Source: Paraflavitalea devenefica
GTDB lineage: Bacteria > Bacteroidota > Bacteroidia > Chitinophagales > Chitinophagaceae
Reading direction: 5' to 3'
Assembly (NCBI RefSeq): GCF_011759375.1
Contig: NZ_JAARML010000004.1
Location: 496,001-560,000, forward strand
Length of the DNA: 64,000 nt
This document shows positions 53,301 through 62,735 of the stretch, piece after piece. Below the pieces are notes generated by a model, which worked only from the letters and a program-made list of their open reading frames with translations, was not told the origin of the DNA and did no database searches. The translations under genes and the position numbers were made by a program. How positions within the stretch are numbered: position 1 is the first letter of the stretch; each line of letters begins with the position of its first letter.

Positions 53301-53836
53301 CGGAAGATTTTTATATACTGGGCAATGCATTGCCCACCTGGTATGGCGGCTTTAATAACACTTTCACTTATGACAATTTTGATTTGAATGTAGGCGTCAC
53401 TTTCTCCGGCGGCAATTATGTACAGAACGGAACGAAAGCCACTTTGCGTGATCAGCGTTTCTGGAATAATTATACCGGTGTATTGGACCGGTGGACGAAA
53501 GCAGGCCAGGTAACCGATATTCCCCGTGTAGTGTATGGCGATCTGTTATCAAATGGTAACTCCTGGCCTATTTCGGCCAATGTGGAGAAAGGAGATTTTC
53601 TCAAACTGAAAACAGTGTCCTTAGGTTATAGGTTCCCTGCAACATGGCTGGGCAATTCCGGTATCAGCGGTTTACGGATGTATGCACAGGTATTGAATGT
53701 TTTTATCGTTACCCAATATACCGGGTCGGACCCTGAAATATCTTCCAACGGTAATTCCAATCTTACGCCTGGCGTAGATAAGAATTCAGCCCCCCAGGGC
53801 AGAACATTCACATTTGGTATCAACCTGGATTTCTAA
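50378..53836 (+). CDS. SusC/RagA-type TonB-linked transporter with STN domain
   Basis: 1152 aa from the ATG at 50378, which begins the signal MKQLPKLITLLLCLFFLRGS; an upstream ATG at 50309 has no signal. Domains in order: STN/secretin-N (about 30-100, EEPLEKVFQKIEKQTEFVFWY), carboxypeptidase-like (about 125-195, INGTVTNPKNEPLEGVTVKV), SusC linker (DVVVVGYGTQGKREFTGSI), plug (QALAGRAPGVNITQPNG, then IRGVNSISLSSYPLVVVDGIP and DIETISVLKDAASTSIYGSR), barrel ending RTFTFGINLDF. The STN domain indicates signalling to FecR. Imports a SusD-captured ligand with TonB energy. Confidence 0.95.
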   Translation: MKQLPKLITLLLCLFFLRGSASDTVQKISLSVTEEPLEKVFQKIEKQTEFVFWYKIDKLKRAKKVSIKVTNADVNKVLDEIFRDQPFTYNIVEKTIVVTEKKAPEASFAVMRTPYVPVPVTINGTVTNPKNEPLEGVTVKVKNAAGATTTDARGAFTIRCAEDAILTFSFVGYKTSEVEVKGKASPLAIVLNMATAALSDVVVVGYGTQGKREFTGSIASISEEKVKDMPVQSFDQALAGRAPGVNITQPNGVLNNAPVIRIRGVNSISLSSYPLVVVDGIPINTGEVSSSTVVTNNPLADINPSDIETISVLKDAASTSIYGSRAAAGVLLITTKKGKTGKAKVSYQGWVGATKAIRLPELLNAQQYMEIKNEAVLNAKILSGNGNNSSVASALFFPTYREDSSIVDTKWYDEVYQTAVSHNHTANISGGSENTTYYFSMNYSDQDGFIKTNNFKRKSVRFNINHKVTDWLSMSGNVSFNNSFNASPNTGSLTGNAFQITGIARLALLSSPNVYALNPNGSYNLSTTNSLGMGNNKGVVSNFYNPLPLLDLDRYTSENDRLIGTFSATVRLMKGLEFKTSYAIDRLKVENETFNNPVHGAGFADKGTATNASSRFDSWNWINTLSWQQKLFKHHNVSLLLGYDVQKFDNARWGATRSQLSDPFFTDFQGSYGRIIPITNNLLSEKAYASIFSRFTYDYDKKYFFTINYRRDGNSALGADKKYGNFGGVSGGWALSEENFFKNLSVSSIISNARVRASWGRVGNGNLQNLYASLMLYNAALYGSAPTWNFAQAGNPDLGWETSDQTNIGLDIGLLKDRIQIEATYFNNNINGLILNAPQSPSRGIPGNAILLNVGSMYNRGIEFAINATVIRKSKYSWTTSFNVTSIKNKVTSLAEGNLDIVGTTSTAAETSNITRVGYSVGSLYGALTDGVNPATGQRVFINKKGERVQYSHAVPSGGSRWTYFDGSAAPAITAEDFYILGNALPTWYGGFNNTFTYDNFDLNVGVTFSGGNYVQNGTKATLRDQRFWNNYTGVLDRWTKAGQVTDIPRVVYGDLLSNGNSWPISANVEKGDFLKLKTVSLGYRFPATWLGNSGISGLRMYAQVLNVFIVTQYTGSDPEISSNGNSNLTPGVDKNSAPQGRTFTFGINLDF

Positions 53837-53855
53837 CTGTTTAAACTGACTTAAT

Positions 53856-55325
53856 ATGAAGATGCTTTTCCAACAAACAGGCCGCTCACTGCTGGGATGC
53901 CTGTTATTAATGGCGGGACTTGTTTCCTGCAAAAAGGAAGAAGACCTGTTGAACCCTGCTCCTCAAACATCTATTATTGATGCCAGCGCCTTTGACACGC
54001 CCGAACGGGTATTGGGCCTGGTGAATGGCATGTATGCCAGTATAAAAGATCCGCAGTTCCACGGAGGCAAGTATGTAATGTATGGCGACTTCAGGGGTGA
54101 AGAGTTCCTGAACCGCACCGCCAATATTTTCACCGGTTATGATACCTGGGGACATACATTAAACTCCAGCTCGAATGAAGTACAAAATTTATGGACAGCA
54201 GCTTATACGGCCATCAATAGCGCCAATGTATTCCTGAAGGGGCTGAACGATAATATTTCCAAGGTAGATGCCACGCTGGCCAAACAATACACAGCAGAAG
54301 CAAAGTTTGTACGCGCCTTCAGTTATTTCTGCCTGGTTACTTTATATGCAAAACCTTTTGTGGCAGATAACGGAGCTTCCAAAGCATTGCCGTTACGCTT
54401 ACAGGCAGAAACTTCTACCGCGAACAATGACCTGGCCCGGAGCACGGTGGCAGAGGTATATACACAGATATTGAAAGACCTCAACGAAGCAGAGACCGGT
54501 CTGCCGTTGATGTATGCTACCGATCTGCTAAATACGACAAGAGCGCACAGAAACACGGCCATTGCACTGAAAACAAGGGTGTACCTGAATATGGGTCAAT
54601 ACGATAAGGTAATAGAAGAAGGATCAAAGATAGTGAGCGTCGCAGCTCCCTTTAAAGCCGGCAGTGGCGTACAACACCAATTACAAAGTGACATCGCTGT
54701 AGTATTTTCCTCTAATTATACGACTACGGAATCTGTTTTTTCTATGCCCATGACAGACCTGAATTCCTCCACCGGGCAAAATGCCCTGGGCTATATTTTT
54801 AATGCTGCGCCTACGGGCAATTCAGAATACAGCGTGAATCCTTCCGGAATTATGGGTAATGCAGAATGGAAGGCAACGGATAAACGAAAAAGCTTTTTAG
54901 GGGCTTCCGGAACGGCTACTTTTTTAAAGAAGTATAATAAGCCTTCGCCCTATACGGACTACGTGCCGGTAATAAGGTATAGCGAGGTGCTGTTGAATTA
55001 TGCAGAGGCAGCCGCCAAAACCAACGACCTTCCAATGGCAGTAGCATTGTTATCGGCCGTACGAAACCGGTCGGACCCGTCGTATGTATTCACACCCGAT
55101 AAGACAGGAACATCTGAAGCCCTGGTGAGTACGATATGGATCGAAAGAAGGATCGAGTTCCTGGGCGAAGGCTTCCGGTCGAACGACCTGCTGCGTAACC
55201 TGCTTACCATTCCCGCCAAAGGGAGCAGCAGCCTTACTTCGCCCGCAGTTTCCCCATCACAGGAAGCGTATATCTTTCCGCTTCCCAATTCTGAGATCCT
55301 CACGAATAAGTTATTGTTGAAGTAA
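53856..55325 (+). CDS. SusD/RagB family outer membrane lipoprotein
   Basis: 489 aa with lipobox Cys in LMAGLVSCKKEEDLLNP. SusD hallmarks: the N-terminal LLNPAPQTSI, WTAAYTAINSANVFLKGL, the TPR-like AEAKFVRAFSYFCLVTLYAKPF, IALKTRVYLNMGQYDKVIEE, YSEVLLNYAEAAAKTNDL and the ERRIEFLGEGFRSNDLLR stretch with C-terminal IFPLPNSEILTN. It caps the SusC barrel and binds the substrate. It starts 19 bp after susC. The downstream protease and amidohydrolase suggest a peptide-type or amide-type ligand rather than a glycan. Confidence 0.95.
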   Translation: MKMLFQQTGRSLLGCLLLMAGLVSCKKEEDLLNPAPQTSIIDASAFDTPERVLGLVNGMYASIKDPQFHGGKYVMYGDFRGEEFLNRTANIFTGYDTWGHTLNSSSNEVQNLWTAAYTAINSANVFLKGLNDNISKVDATLAKQYTAEAKFVRAFSYFCLVTLYAKPFVADNGASKALPLRLQAETSTANNDLARSTVAEVYTQILKDLNEAETGLPLMYATDLLNTTRAHRNTAIALKTRVYLNMGQYDKVIEEGSKIVSVAAPFKAGSGVQHQLQSDIAVVFSSNYTTTESVFSMPMTDLNSSTGQNALGYIFNAAPTGNSEYSVNPSGIMGNAEWKATDKRKSFLGASGTATFLKKYNKPSPYTDYVPVIRYSEVLLNYAEAAAKTNDLPMAVALLSAVRNRSDPSYVFTPDKTGTSEALVSTIWIERRIEFLGEGFRSNDLLRNLLTIPAKGSSSLTSPAVSPSQEAYIFPLPNSEILTNKLLLK

Positions 55326-55364
55326 TACACCAAAAACCATACATTAACTGAAATTAATTCCCGA

Positions 55365-57815
55365 ATGAATCATTATGCAGTAATAAAAAAGATTTTTTTA
55401 TGGCTGGCAATACCACTGCTATGGCTGCCCGCATGGGCACAAACCTCCATTACAGCTACCACTACAGGTATGCAGCATTTGCCCGGCTTCCTCCCCTTGT
55501 ACTGGGATGCCAAAAAAGGGAAGATATGGCTGGAGATCAACAAATGGGATACAGAGATCCTCTATTATGCTTCTCTCGCTACAGGAGTAGGCTCCAATGA
55601 TATTGGACTGGACAGGGGTAGAATAGGGCCTTCCCATGTTATTGTTTTCCGGCGCTCCGGCAACAAGGTATTAATGACAGAACCCAACTACGATTACCGG
55701 GCCATTAGTGATAATAATATGGAAAGGCAGGCCGTGGAAGAATCCTTTGCGCAGTCAGTACACTGGGGATTTGATATAGTGGCAGAAGAAAACGACCGTG
55801 CACTGGTAGACGCTACTTCCTTTTTTATGCAGGATGTTGTGGGGGCTGCCCAGGCCATCACCCGGTTAAAACAGGGTAATTATAAAATAGACCCGCAGCG
55901 TAGCGCTTTTTACCTGCCACGCACCAAAAATTTCCCACTTAATACGGAAATTGAAGTGACCACTACCCTGGTGGGCGAAATGCCCGGCGATTACCTGCGC
56001 GAAGTAACGCCCAGCCCCCAAGCGGTTACCATCCGGCAGCATTATTCTTTTGTACAGTTGCCCGACAGCAATTACACACCAAGGGCTTTTGATCCGCGGG
56101 CCGGTGTAGGGTCGATTAGCTTCTTCGATTATGCTACTCCGGTAAGTGAGCCGATCATTAAACAGTTTATTCGCCGGCACCGCCTGGAAAAGAAAGATCC
56201 GTCTGCAGCCATCAGTGAAGCAGTAAAGCCCATTGTATATTATGTTGATGGCGGCGCTCCGGAACCTATCCGCACGGCATTAATGGAGGGCACCGCCTGG
56301 TGGGCGCAGGCTTTTGAAGCCGCAGGGTTTAAAAATGCCTTCCAGGTAAAAGTGTTACCCCCTGATGCAGACCCTATGGATATTCGCTACAATGTAGTTC
56401 AATGGGTACACCGTTCTACGAGAGGATGGTCGTATGGCGGGGGCATTACAGACCCCCGCACGGGTGAGATCATTAAAGGCAAAGTAACACTTGGCTCATT
56501 GCGTGTGCGGCAGGATTTTTTAATAGCGCAGGGTCTAATAGCCGATTTTGAAGAGGGAAAGCCTTTATCACCAGCCATTATGGACCTGTGCATGGCGCGT
56601 ATGCGACAGCTCGCTGCACATGAAGTAGGACATACGCTTGGCCTGCCGCATAATTATATTGCCAGTGTGATCAACCGGGCCTCTGTTATGGATTATCCCC
56701 ACCCGCTGGTAAAAACAGATAAAGACGGTCACCTGGACCTGTCGGATGCATACGCAAAAGGGATCGGAGAATGGGACAAGGTAGCTATCACCCTGGCATA
56801 CCGGCAGTTTACACCCGGTTCGGATGAAGCAAAAGAACTGAACAAATTAGTAAAGGATTATATGGCTGCCGGGCTGCAATTTCTTACAGACCAGGATGCA
56901 CGCCCGCCCGGCAGCGCGCATCCCGGTACGCACCTGTGGGATAATGGAACAAATGCAATAGACGAACTGAACCGGGTGATGAAGATACGCGCCACGGTAC
57001 TGAACACCTTTTCGGAAAAGAAGATACCTGCAGGCGCCCCCCTGGCAACACTGGAAGAAGTGCTGGTACCGATGTACCTGTTTCACCGCTACCAGGCAGA
57101 GGCTACCGCAAAAGTATTAGGAGGCGTTAGTTATACTTATGCTTTGCGGGGCGATGGTCAGACGCCCAATAGTATTGTGCCCGCAAAAGAGCAATGGCGG
57201 GCGCTGGATGCCTTACTGGCCACCTTACAGCCTGCCTCATTGTCGCTGCCTCCGGGAGTGATCGCGTTAATTCCGCCCCGGCCATTTGGTTATGCCGCCA
57301 ATCCACGGGAAACATTTAAGCGGTATACGGGAATGACCTTTGATCCCCTGAGCCCTGCCGAAGCAGTAGCCGCTATGACACTCGGCCTTATCCTTCATCC
57401 GGAACGGGCTGCACGTATCGTGGGGCATCATGCCCTTTATCCCGGATTGCCGGCATTGGACAAGGTAATAGATCAGGTCGTTAATGCGACCTGGAAAGCA
57501 ACTGCACAACCAGGTTATGCCGGCGAAATACAACGGGTAGTGAATTACCAGGTGCTGCAGCAGCTCATGAAATTGTGTGCCAACAAAAATGCTGCAGGCC
57601 AGGTACGGGCCATCGCTGCATTGAAGATAAAAGAACTGCAGCAATGGATGACCAGTGTACCGGCTAAAGATATTGACTGGAAAGCGCATTACCTGTTTGC
57701 TTTAACACAAATAAAAAGCTTTGAAGAGAAGCCGGATGACCTCACACTGTTCGCGCCGTTAACTGCACCGGATGGCGCGCCTATCGGTTCAGCGGAAGAA
57801 GAAATAATACATTAA
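55365..57815 (+). CDS. zinc-dependent metalloprotease (DUF5117/DUF4953 type)
   Basis: 816 aa, exported (signal to about residue 26, PAWAQ). The extended zinc motif HEVGHTLGLPH spans residues 419-429, as in metzincins. A Met near the downstream SVMDYPHP fits the Met-turn. The upstream DIRYNVVQWVHRSTRGWSYGGGITDPRTGEI belongs to the DUF4953 domain, and the N-terminal beta region (DGLDRGRIG-like NDIGLDRGRIGPSHVIVFRR) to DUF5117. Such enzymes are often encoded with SusCD pairs. Expected to cut peptide substrates in the periplasm or at the surface. Confidence 0.88.
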   Translation: MNHYAVIKKIFLWLAIPLLWLPAWAQTSITATTTGMQHLPGFLPLYWDAKKGKIWLEINKWDTEILYYASLATGVGSNDIGLDRGRIGPSHVIVFRRSGNKVLMTEPNYDYRAISDNNMERQAVEESFAQSVHWGFDIVAEENDRALVDATSFFMQDVVGAAQAITRLKQGNYKIDPQRSAFYLPRTKNFPLNTEIEVTTTLVGEMPGDYLREVTPSPQAVTIRQHYSFVQLPDSNYTPRAFDPRAGVGSISFFDYATPVSEPIIKQFIRRHRLEKKDPSAAISEAVKPIVYYVDGGAPEPIRTALMEGTAWWAQAFEAAGFKNAFQVKVLPPDADPMDIRYNVVQWVHRSTRGWSYGGGITDPRTGEIIKGKVTLGSLRVRQDFLIAQGLIADFEEGKPLSPAIMDLCMARMRQLAAHEVGHTLGLPHNYIASVINRASVMDYPHPLVKTDKDGHLDLSDAYAKGIGEWDKVAITLAYRQFTPGSDEAKELNKLVKDYMAAGLQFLTDQDARPPGSAHPGTHLWDNGTNAIDELNRVMKIRATVLNTFSEKKIPAGAPLATLEEVLVPMYLFHRYQAEATAKVLGGVSYTYALRGDGQTPNSIVPAKEQWRALDALLATLQPASLSLPPGVIALIPPRPFGYAANPRETFKRYTGMTFDPLSPAEAVAAMTLGLILHPERAARIVGHHALYPGLPALDKVIDQVVNATWKATAQPGYAGEIQRVVNYQVLQQLMKLCANKNAAGQVRAIAALKIKELQQWMTSVPAKDIDWKAHYLFALTQIKSFEEKPDDLTLFAPLTAPDGAPIGSAEEEIIH

Positions 57816-57825
57816 AACTATTTAT

Positions 57826-59493
57826 ATGAAATCAACCTCATTCAAATACACACTAACCTTTCTACTGCTTGGCGCATTATTGCCAGTGGTGCTACTGGGG
57901 CAAACCAAAATAACTGATAAAAAGCTGGAAGCACTTAAGAAGGAACTGATGGCTGAAATTGAAAAAGAAAAAGTGTTTACCCAACAAATGGTAGATATGG
58001 TGTTCAGCTTTGGTGAACTGGGTTTCCAGGAAACAGAAACGTCCCGGTACCTGACCGGTATTTTAAAGAAGAATGGATTTACGGTAGAAGAAGGCATTGC
58101 GGGGATTCCTACCGCCTGGACAGCGAAATGGGGTTCGGGCAAACCTGTGATCGCTATTGGCAGTGATATTGACTGTATCCCGAAGGCATCGCAAAAGCCC
58201 GGGGTAGCGTGGCATGATCCTATTATTGAAGGGGCGCCGGGACATGGAGAAGGACATAATGCCGGCGAACCGTTGAATATTACGGCAGTACTGGCGCTTA
58301 AAAAGATAATGGAACGGGAACATATTTCCGGCACACTGATGTTATGGCCCGGTGTTGCCGAAGAACAACTGGGTACGAAGGCATTTTATATCCGTGATGG
58401 ATATTTTAAAAACGTGGATGCCTGCATCTTCACCCATGTGGCGAGCAATCTTGGCGTATCGTATGGTGATGGCGGCGGCAATGGCATGATCTCAGTTAAA
58501 TTCAATTTTGATGGAGAATCGGCCCATTCGGCCGGCGCTCCCTGGCGCGGCAAAAGCGCCCTCGATGCCGTTGAATTGATGAATATAGCCTGGAATTATC
58601 ACCGGGAACACCTGGAACCCACACAACGCTCGCATTATGTGGTGACCGATGGAGGCGATCAACCGAATGTAGTGCCCTCAAAAGCATCTGTATGGTATTA
58701 TTTCCGCGAACGTACTTATCCAAAGATCAAGCAGATGTATGATGATGCGATCAATATGGCAAAAGGAGCAGAACTGATGACCGGTACCAAAATGTCGTAT
58801 ACTGTATTAGGCAGCGCCTGGCCAGGCCATTTCAATAAAGCCATCGCCGAGCGCATGTACGAAAATATTAAGCTGATAGGTTTACCGGAATGGAGTGCAG
58901 AAGATCAATTACTGGCAAGAGCGGTACAGAAAGAAGTGAATGCCCCTAAAACAGATCAGCGGATGAAGCCCATAGATGGCCTGGATACCCACCTGGATAC
59001 ATTGGGCATCCCTGCCAGGTTTTCCATGGGAGGTGGTTCGGACGATATTGCCGATATTTCATGGAATGTTCCTACAGTTGTATTGAGGTTCCCTTCCAAT
59101 ATACCGGGCCTGCCGGGACATCATTGGGCCAATGCTATTTCTATGGCCACTCCTATTGCCCATAAAGGAGTAACAGCCGGCGCCAAAGCAGAAGCACTGA
59201 CATTGTTGGATATGCTGGTAAAACCACAACTACTGGATAGCGCCTGGAGTTATTTTAAAAATGTGCAAACCAAAGACACGAAATATATTCCGCTGATCTC
59301 TGCCACCGATAAGCCGGCTGTTGGGTTAAATAAAAAGATCATGGAGGAGTTCAGGCCCGAAATGAAGAAATATTATTATCGTCCCGAACAATTTAAAACA
59401 TACCTGGAGCAGTTGGGTATTAAATATCCTACATTGAAAACAACCGAAACCACTTCAAAAACAGCAGCAGCCACCCCTACTGACAATAAATAA
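57826..59493 (+). CDS. M20 family amidohydrolase/peptidase
   Basis: 555 aa with signal peptide (LLPVVLLGQ). The catalytic domain shows VDMVFSFGELGFQETETSRYL, IAIGSDIDCIP (metal-binding Asp), GHGEGHNAGEPLNITAVLALK (metal-binding His in GHNAG), WPGVAEEQLGTKAFYI (Glu-Glu catalytic and metal pair) and the dimerisation domain around VKFNFDGESAHSAGAPWRGKSALDAVEL. This subgroup resembles aminobenzoyl-glutamate hydrolase AbgB and other N-acyl amino acid hydrolases. The ORF ends with a Thr/Lys-rich tail. It is 10 bp after the protease, so both act on the same substrate by inference. Confidence 0.87.
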   Translation: MKSTSFKYTLTFLLLGALLPVVLLGQTKITDKKLEALKKELMAEIEKEKVFTQQMVDMVFSFGELGFQETETSRYLTGILKKNGFTVEEGIAGIPTAWTAKWGSGKPVIAIGSDIDCIPKASQKPGVAWHDPIIEGAPGHGEGHNAGEPLNITAVLALKKIMEREHISGTLMLWPGVAEEQLGTKAFYIRDGYFKNVDACIFTHVASNLGVSYGDGGGNGMISVKFNFDGESAHSAGAPWRGKSALDAVELMNIAWNYHREHLEPTQRSHYVVTDGGDQPNVVPSKASVWYYFRERTYPKIKQMYDDAINMAKGAELMTGTKMSYTVLGSAWPGHFNKAIAERMYENIKLIGLPEWSAEDQLLARAVQKEVNAPKTDQRMKPIDGLDTHLDTLGIPARFSMGGGSDDIADISWNVPTVVLRFPSNIPGLPGHHWANAISMATPIAHKGVTAGAKAEALTLLDMLVKPQLLDSAWSYFKNVQTKDTKYIPLISATDKPAVGLNKKIMEEFRPEMKKYYYRPEQFKTYLEQLGIKYPTLKTTETTSKTAAATPTDNK

Positions 59494-59537
59494 ATTACCA
59501 GGCAGGTACCTGCGGATACAAGACATATTTGAAGAAT

Positions 59538-59572
59538 GCCGGGGAGTTAGCCTAGCTTCCCGGCTATATTTT
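59538..59572 (+). terminator. intrinsic terminator of the susCD operon
   Basis: GCCGGGGAG / CTTCCCGGC stem (one G-U) with a 9-nt loop, then TATATTTTAT. It may also work for the opposite rnr gene, whose stop lies within it. Confidence 0.7.
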
Positions 59573-61649
59573 ATGCCTGCTTCCGTTTTTTGCCTTTGCT
59601 TTTCCCTTTTGGTATGGGATAGGATGTTTTGGGCTTTGGCTGCTGCAGACCAGCTTCCACTTTATCATCGCCGGTAGTAGCCGTAATGACCCACTCATAA
59701 TCCAACTGGCGTTTGGACAGGTTGGCTGCAATGACTTTGATACGTACTTTATCACCCATCCTGAATTTGCGGCCGCTACGCATGCCGGCGAGGCTATAAT
59801 CACCTTCTATAAGACGGAAATCATCGTATTCCAGCAGGCTGTTGATGCTTACCAGCCCTTCGCATTTATGCTCGATGGTCTCTACCCAGAAACCGAAAGC
59901 AGCTACGCCGCTGATCACCCCTTCAAATTCATCGCCCAGGAAGTTCTGCATGTATTCTACCTGCTTGTATTTGTTGGCGGCCCTTTCCGATTCCATGGCG
60001 CTACGCTCCTTTTCACTGCAGTGCTTGCACTTCTGCTCCATCTTTTTATCGGGCTCCACTTTATCATTGAGAATATCAAATAATACGCGGTGCACCAGCA
60101 CATCCGGGTAACGGCGGATGGGTGAGGTGAAATGACAATAGTGTTTAAAGCCCAGTCCGTAGTGGCCAATGTTCTCCGACGTATAGATCGCTTTGGCCAT
60201 GGTGCGGATGCCCAGTTGTTCCAGCACATGCTGTTCGGGCTTGCCCTGCACATCTTTCAGCAATTGATTAAATGATGCGGCAATTCCTTCCGGCGATTTG
60301 GTATCAAAGGTGTGGCCAAATTTGCGGGCAAAGGCTGCAAAAGGCTCCAGTTTCACTTCATCCGGGGTATCATGTACGCGGTAAGGAAAGGGAATGTCTT
60401 TTTTATTGAACTTGATCTTGGCTACGCTCTCTGCCACTACCCGGTTGGCCAGCAACATGAATTCCTCAATAAGCTGGTGCGCTTCCTTGCTTTCCTTGAT
60501 CATGATGCCAATGGGCTTTCCGGTTTCATCCAGCTTAAAACGCACTTCCTGGGACGAGAAGTTGATAGCGCCTTTTTTAAACCGCTGCTTACGGAATTTC
60601 TGGGCAAGGTTATTCAGGATCAATACTTCATCCTTGTACAAACCTTCCTGCTGCTCAATGATCTCCTGCACTTCTTCATAGGTAAACCGGTGATTGGAGT
60701 GAATGACGGTCTTCCCCAGCCAGTGTTGTTTTACTTCTCCTTTTTCAGTGATCTGGAAGATGGCCGAAAAGGTGAGCTTGTCTTCTTGGGGACGCAGGGA
60801 GCACAGTTCATTGGAGATGCGTTCCGGCAGCATGGGCAGCACCCTGTCGGGCAGGTATACAGAAGTAGCCCGTGTATAGGCTTCCTGGTCGAGGGCTGTG
60901 CCGGGCTCCACATAGTAACTTACATCAGCAATGTGTACACCGATCTCATAGTTGCCATTTTTCAATACCCGGAATGAGATGGCATCATCAAAATCTTTCG
61001 CATCTACCGGGTCTATGGTGAAAGTAAGGGTGTCCCGTACATCCTTACGGACCTTTATTTCTGATTGAGGAATGACATCGGGCATGCGGGCAGTTTCTTC
61101 CTGCACTTCTTCAGGGAAGAAGAGCGGGAAACCATTCTGCATGAGGATCTCCTTCATGGCCATGTCGTTGGCATCGCCCATTTGCATCACCTGCACTACT
61201 TCCCCTACCGGTTTTTTATTGGGTTGCCATTCCACGATGCGCACAATAACGCGTTCATTGTTCTGTGCACCATGCAAACTGGTGAGTGGCACAAAAATGT
61301 CGGGCATCGGTTTATCTACATCGGCAATAAAGAAAGCAAAGGTTTTACCCACCTCAATTTTACCCATGAACTCCGTTTGCTTACGCTGCACTACTTCCAC
61401 CACTTTGCCCTGCTGGCGGCTGCTTTGCCGGCCGCCGCTATTGATGACCCTTACCCGCACGGTATCGCCATGCAGGGCGGTATTAAAATCGCCGGGACGA
61501 ACCAGTATATCACTGGGATTGTCGGGAATGATCACATATCCCACGCCGGAGCGTGTTATATCCAGCACGCCTTTGAGGGTATCCTGATCAGTAAACCCTT
61601 TTTTCTTTTTGGATTTATTCTTATTCTTCTTTGATTGTTTCTTACTCAT
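59571..61649 (-). CDS. rnr: ribonuclease R
   Basis: 692 aa. A 3'-5' exoribonuclease that degrades structured RNA. A very basic N-terminus (KKQSKKNKNKSKKKK) precedes cold-shock domains (DILVRPGDFNTALHGDTVRVRV). The RNB core has the magnesium-binding DPVDAKDFDDAISF, IADVSYYVEPGTALDQEA, SVYLPDRVLPMLPERISNEL, HYCHFTSPIRRYPDV. The S1 domain (about 585-650, FEGVISGVAAFGFWVE) and a short basic tail (KGKSKGKKRKQA) close the protein. Length is normal. It begins just 9 bp after the lpxK stop. Confidence 0.95.
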   Translation of the reverse strand: MSKKQSKKNKNKSKKKKGFTDQDTLKGVLDITRSGVGYVIIPDNPSDILVRPGDFNTALHGDTVRVRVINSGGRQSSRQQGKVVEVVQRKQTEFMGKIEVGKTFAFFIADVDKPMPDIFVPLTSLHGAQNNERVIVRIVEWQPNKKPVGEVVQVMQMGDANDMAMKEILMQNGFPLFFPEEVQEETARMPDVIPQSEIKVRKDVRDTLTFTIDPVDAKDFDDAISFRVLKNGNYEIGVHIADVSYYVEPGTALDQEAYTRATSVYLPDRVLPMLPERISNELCSLRPQEDKLTFSAIFQITEKGEVKQHWLGKTVIHSNHRFTYEEVQEIIEQQEGLYKDEVLILNNLAQKFRKQRFKKGAINFSSQEVRFKLDETGKPIGIMIKESKEAHQLIEEFMLLANRVVAESVAKIKFNKKDIPFPYRVHDTPDEVKLEPFAAFARKFGHTFDTKSPEGIAASFNQLLKDVQGKPEQHVLEQLGIRTMAKAIYTSENIGHYGLGFKHYCHFTSPIRRYPDVLVHRVLFDILNDKVEPDKKMEQKCKHCSEKERSAMESERAANKYKQVEYMQNFLGDEFEGVISGVAAFGFWVETIEHKCEGLVSINSLLEYDDFRLIEGDYSLAGMRSGRKFRMGDKVRIKVIAANLSKRQLDYEWVITATTGDDKVEAGLQQPKPKTSYPIPKGKSKGKKRKQA

Positions 61650-61658
61650 CGCAAGTGT

Positions 61659-62735
61659 TTAAGCCCTGAATGTAAATTCCTTGATGAATTTAGTGATTAT
61701 ATCACTAAAAGCCTGTTCTTCATTGAAAAGGAATTGCACTTCGATCGGAATTACATAGACAGGCAATTCTTTTAATTGTTGTTCAAATTTTACCAGCCGT
61801 ACAGCATCTTTTTCGGTGGTGAGAATGATCTTATTGGCGGCCTGAATGTTTTCAAACCGTTTCACCATGTCTTTCAGATCATCAATGGAGAAAATGTGAT
61901 GATCGCTGTACAGGATCTCATAGTAGGTTTTAGATACCTCCTGGAGGTATTTTTTTAAAGGTACGGGATTGGCAATACCGCTCACCAGCAATATTTCCAT
62001 AGAACCCGCCAACGGCAGTTCATGGCGGTGAAGGATATGATAAGGTTTACCATACCGTATGGAAGAGAAGAAAACACGCTGGTGCGAAAGCGGTCTGATC
62101 TCTTCGAGGATGGTTGTCTTCTCGGGCTGGGACAGGTCGGCCCGGCATTTGGTGACCACCAGTATATCGGCCCGTTTATAACTGTTCTTTTCGTCCCGCA
62201 GGTCGCCGGTGGGCAGGAACCAGTCGCGGGTGAACAGGTTATTGTAATCGGTCAGTACAATGTTAAGGCCCGCTCTGACAGTACGGTGCTGAAAGGCATC
62301 ATCCAGAATGATCACCTGGGTATCCGGCTTATCATGGAGCAACTGTGGGATAGCCACTACCCGCTCTTCGCCCACGGCAATGGTGACGGCCGGGAATTTA
62401 AGGTGGAACTGCATGGGCTCGTCCCCTATTTCCAGTGCCGTAGTACCGGCGCTGGCCAGGGCATAGCCCCTGGTCTTACGCTTATATCCCCTGCTTAATA
62501 CCGCTACTTTCATATGGCTTTGCAGGATCCTCAGCAAAAACTCTACCATGGGCGATTTACCGGTGCCGCCTGCAGAAAGATTGCCTACACAAATGACCGG
62601 CAGGTTGAAGGAGGAGGATTTGAGCACATTCTTATCAAACAGCCTGTTGCGCAACCATATTACAGCGCCATATACCAGGGAGAAAGGAAACAGTAAGATC
62701 CGTATTGGCCGTAGCAGTGGAGCATTAAAATTCAT
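61659..62735 (-). CDS. lpxK: tetraacyldisaccharide 4'-kinase
   Basis: 358 aa. Phosphorylates the 4' position of the lipid A precursor disaccharide at the inner membrane. An N-terminal membrane helix (ILLFPFSLVYGAVIWLRN) precedes the Walker A segment VGNLSAGGTGKSP (51-62). LSRGYKRKTRGYAL, GDEPMQFHLKFP and VIILDDAFQHRTV are all family hallmarks (DDAFQH contains a catalytic Asp and the substrate His). It overlaps the upstream 5-formyl-THF ligase gene by 11 bp. Confidence 0.96.
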   Translation of the reverse strand: MNFNAPLLRPIRILLFPFSLVYGAVIWLRNRLFDKNVLKSSSFNLPVICVGNLSAGGTGKSPMVEFLLRILQSHMKVAVLSRGYKRKTRGYALASAGTTALEIGDEPMQFHLKFPAVTIAVGEERVVAIPQLLHDKPDTQVIILDDAFQHRTVRAGLNIVLTDYNNLFTRDWFLPTGDLRDEKNSYKRADILVVTKCRADLSQPEKTTILEEIRPLSHQRVFFSSIRYGKPYHILHRHELPLAGSMEILLVSGIANPVPLKKYLQEVSKTYYEILYSDHHIFSIDDLKDMVKRFENIQAANKIILTTEKDAVRLVKFEQQLKELPVYVIPIEVQFLFNEEQAFSDIITKFIKEFTFRA

